Source: Macrococcus capreoli
Lineage (GTDB): Bacteria; Bacillota; Bacilli; Staphylococcales; Staphylococcaceae
Direction of reading: 5' to 3'
Length of the DNA stretch: 64,000 nt
Assembly (NCBI RefSeq): GCF_025628935.1
Contig: NZ_JAOTIS010000005.1
Coordinates: 80,692 to 144,691 of the forward strand
The notes beneath the pieces were generated by a model. The model made no database searches. It was given only the letters and a program-made list of their open reading frames with translations, and was not told the DNA's origin. The position numbers and the translations under genes were made by a program. Below, piece after piece: positions 62,616-64,000 of this stretch; the stretch's first letter is position 1, and every line of letters starts with the position of its first letter.

Positions 62616-63619
62616 ATGGGTATTCAAGATGTGGAAGATTTCATTAAAATTAGAGGGAAGAAAATAAATAAAACTGAAATAGAAAAGTTTGAAGAATGGT
62701 GTGGATATAAGCTTCCAAAGGATTTTGTAGAATTTACATTAAAATACCCATTTGCGCATATGAGTGCAGAGTTTGATGCGGATGGAAGACCAGTTTCAAT
62801 GATAAGTGATTTTTTGAGGTTTTCAAAAAAGGGGTATTCATCGATTTATGTGGATGAAGCATATGATATTACAGATTTCGGACCATATGTTTTATTCGGT
62901 GAGGACCCAGGGGGAAACTATATCGCATTTGATTATTCTAAAGATGAATTAAATCCTTCTGTCGTTTTTATAGATCATGAAGAATTAGGTATCATTGAAC
63001 TTCCAGAAGGTACTTCTGAAAATGATTTTAAAGAAGAAGAATTGGATAAAATGATGAGTAGTGAGAAATTAGAAGACTTTCCATGGGCTATCCATTTCGT
63101 AGCAGATTCATTTAATGCATTTATTAATAATTTAACAATATCAGTTTCAAGTGATAAAATTAAAAAAACATTTATGAATTTGATGTAGGAACATTTGAAG
63201 ACTTCTTAAAAAATTATAAAACAAAATTACCATCATCATATATAAAATTCATGAAAGCATATGGTGGACATAGAATTGATATAGGTGAAGTTAACTATTC
63301 GGAACATAATTTTGAAATAACTCACGTATTAAATTTTAATAAAAATTCTACTTTAAATTATGAAAATTATCTATTAAATAAAGGTGGAAAACAACGATTT
63401 GGAAAATTAGTGCCATTTCTACTTGTTTCATATAATTGTGATATATTTGATACATCAGCAATTTGCTTAAAAATAGAAAATGAAAATTATAAGATAGTAT
63501 TAATTAAGGATGAGATATTACACAGTGATAAAGTTATTACAGAAAAAGATGAGATATTATTAGAAAAAGATATTGATTTGTTTTTTAAAGAGATAAAAAA
63601 TTTAATAAACAATAAATAA
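62616..63619 (+). pseudogene. SUKH immunity gene 3, broken by a one-base slip in an A tract
   Basis: The first frame (62616-63188, 190 residues) is close to immunity protein 1 over its N-terminal SUKH domain (VEFTLKYPFAHMSAEFDA is identical). It then shifts frame at a run of seven A (63162-63168). Adding one A restores the frame, which continues through GTFEDFLKNYK and KFMKAYGGH to a full second SUKH domain ending at 63619. AAGGGG precedes the ATG. The N-terminal half alone may still fold as a single SUKH domain. No toxin module directly precedes it. Confidence 0.85.
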
Positions 63620-63628
63620 AATATAATT

Positions 63629-63668
63629 TAAAACAGAAGTTCATGATGAAGGATTTCTGTTTTATTTT
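63629..63668 (+). terminator. terminator-like hairpin after immunity gene 3
   Basis: AAAACAGAA pairs with TTCTGTTTT, with an imperfect inner part, followed by ATTTTTAT. Confidence 0.6.
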
Positions 63669-63791
63669 TATAAATATTTGATTTTGGCAATGTTGTAAAT
63701 CTAAACAAATAGATTAACTATATAGCTAAATATTTCGAAAATAAAATAATGGAAGAACAATTTTTTTAGAAATTTTTTTGTATTTACATTT

Positions 63792-63930
63792 TAGTGAAAG
63801 ATCGCGTGATGCATGATATATCGCATGTGAAGAAAACAATCGCAAGGCTAGTTGAACAGTTTAGAAAGTACTACGAACCATCATTCAATCAATTTATTGA
63901 TAATGTGAGTAGTGGGACGTAACGTGCGTT
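63792..63930 (+). pseudogene. third, truncated copy of the toxin pre-HINT segment
   Basis: Matches 57589-57727 of the first toxin (VKDRVMHDISHVKK and FNQFIDNVSSGT when translated). It has a changed codon that gives TAA at 63920-63922. Single-base differences agree partly with copy 1 and partly with copy 2. Similarity stops at 63930, exactly where the tandem repeats of a putative IS end begin. Confidence 0.8.
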
Positions 63931-64000
63931 GTCAATAGCGGTTTAAAAATGCTGTTTTATGGCGGTTTGAAAATGTCGTTTTTTAGCGGTTTAAGATTGC
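63930..64000. mobile_element. putative end of an IS21-family element with multiple terminal repeats
   Basis: From TGTCAATAGCGG (63930) three imperfect 24-base units follow: 63937-63960, 63961-63984 and 63985 to the window end. Each begins (A/G)GCGGTTT(A/G)A and has ATG and a T-rich end. IS21-family elements start with TG and carry such repeated transposase sites at their ends; the pattern and the abrupt end of the toxin homology suggest an insertion. The transposase genes would lie beyond the window. Confidence 0.5.

Noticed and set aside
62616..63188. Immunity gene 3 N-terminal frame as a complete separate single-SUKH gene
   Set aside because: The sequence after the A tract continues as the second SUKH domain in another frame and matches the neighbouring full-length genes, so a frameshift explains it better.
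63937..64000. The 24-base repeats as a CRISPR array
   Set aside because: The units are contiguous and imperfect with no spacers between them, so this is a tandem terminal-repeat pattern, not a CRISPR array.

Overview
The window is one chromosomal segment of an AT-rich Gram-positive bacterium of the family Staphylococcaceae. The gene order recJ-apt-relA-dtd-lytH-(T-box)-hisS-aspS-6S RNA-tcdA-rarA-cymR-cysteine desulfurase-mnmA-recD2-alaS-ireB-ruvX-mltG-trmR-trhP1-trhP2-udk-greA-mtnN-yqeG-yqeH-aroE-yhbY-nadD-yqeK-rsfS-comE-holA-rpsT-lepA-hemW-hrcA-grpE-dnaK-dnaJ-prmA-rsmE is the conserved staphylococcal backbone. Several genes are not in the order I remember for Staphylococcus aureus: an M20 amidohydrolase before recJ, an ABC exporter between tcdA and rarA, and a YdeI-like protein plus an LLM oxidoreductase after cymR. 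Together with a polymorphic-toxin island behind rsmE, these point to a Macrococcus-like genus. That genus call is an inference.

Region 1 to 54.1 kb is almost entirely housekeeping. 1-8 kb: DNA repair (recJ), purine salvage (apt), stringent response (relA), tRNA proofreading (dtd) and a cell-wall amidase (lytH). 7.7-12.2 kb: T-box leader, hisS-aspS, 6S RNA and tcdA. 12.3-18 kb: ABC exporter, rarA (minus), cymR, YdeI-like protein and LLM oxidoreductase (minus), then a 470-base spacer with a possible protein relic. 18.2-26.5 kb: cysteine desulfurase and mnmA (tRNA thiolation), a TPR protein, recD2, and alaS with its T-box. 26.5-34.4 kb: ireB-ruvX-DUF1292, mltG, the wobble-uridine cluster trmR-trhP1-trhP2, udk, greA, mtnN, a 34-residue membrane peptide and yqeG. 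34.6-39.2 kb: tRNA-Gly(UCC) and the yqeH-aroE-yhbY-nadD-yqeK-rsfS-methyltransferase operon (ribosome assembly, shikimate, NAD). 39.3-42.9 kb: the comE DNA-uptake operon. 43-54.1 kb: yqzM, holA, rpsT, lepA, hemW, the CIRCE-controlled hrcA-grpE-dnaK-dnaJ heat-shock operon, prmA and rsmE.

Region 54.2-64 kb is an accessory island for type VII secretion toxins. It starts with its own promoter and four small genes (a coiled-coil protein, a WXG100-like protein, an EspG/DUF5081-like protein and a second small helical protein). After an extremely AT-rich 325-base gap comes a full-length LXG / pre-toxin / HINT / WHH-nuclease toxin with a tandem-SUKH immunity gene. Next is a second, 5'-truncated HINT-WHH toxin module with no visible ribosome binding site, followed by its own SUKH immunity gene. 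A third SUKH gene is split by a one-base slip in an A tract. Last comes a third short toxin fragment that stops where imperfect 24-base tandem repeats begin. Those repeats resemble the terminal repeats of an IS21-family element, and the window ends inside them. The arrangement looks like an expressed toxin backed by a downstream store of alternative toxin/immunity cassettes sharing about 750 bp of near-identical sequence. No secretion machinery (EssC, EsaA, EssB) is in the window.
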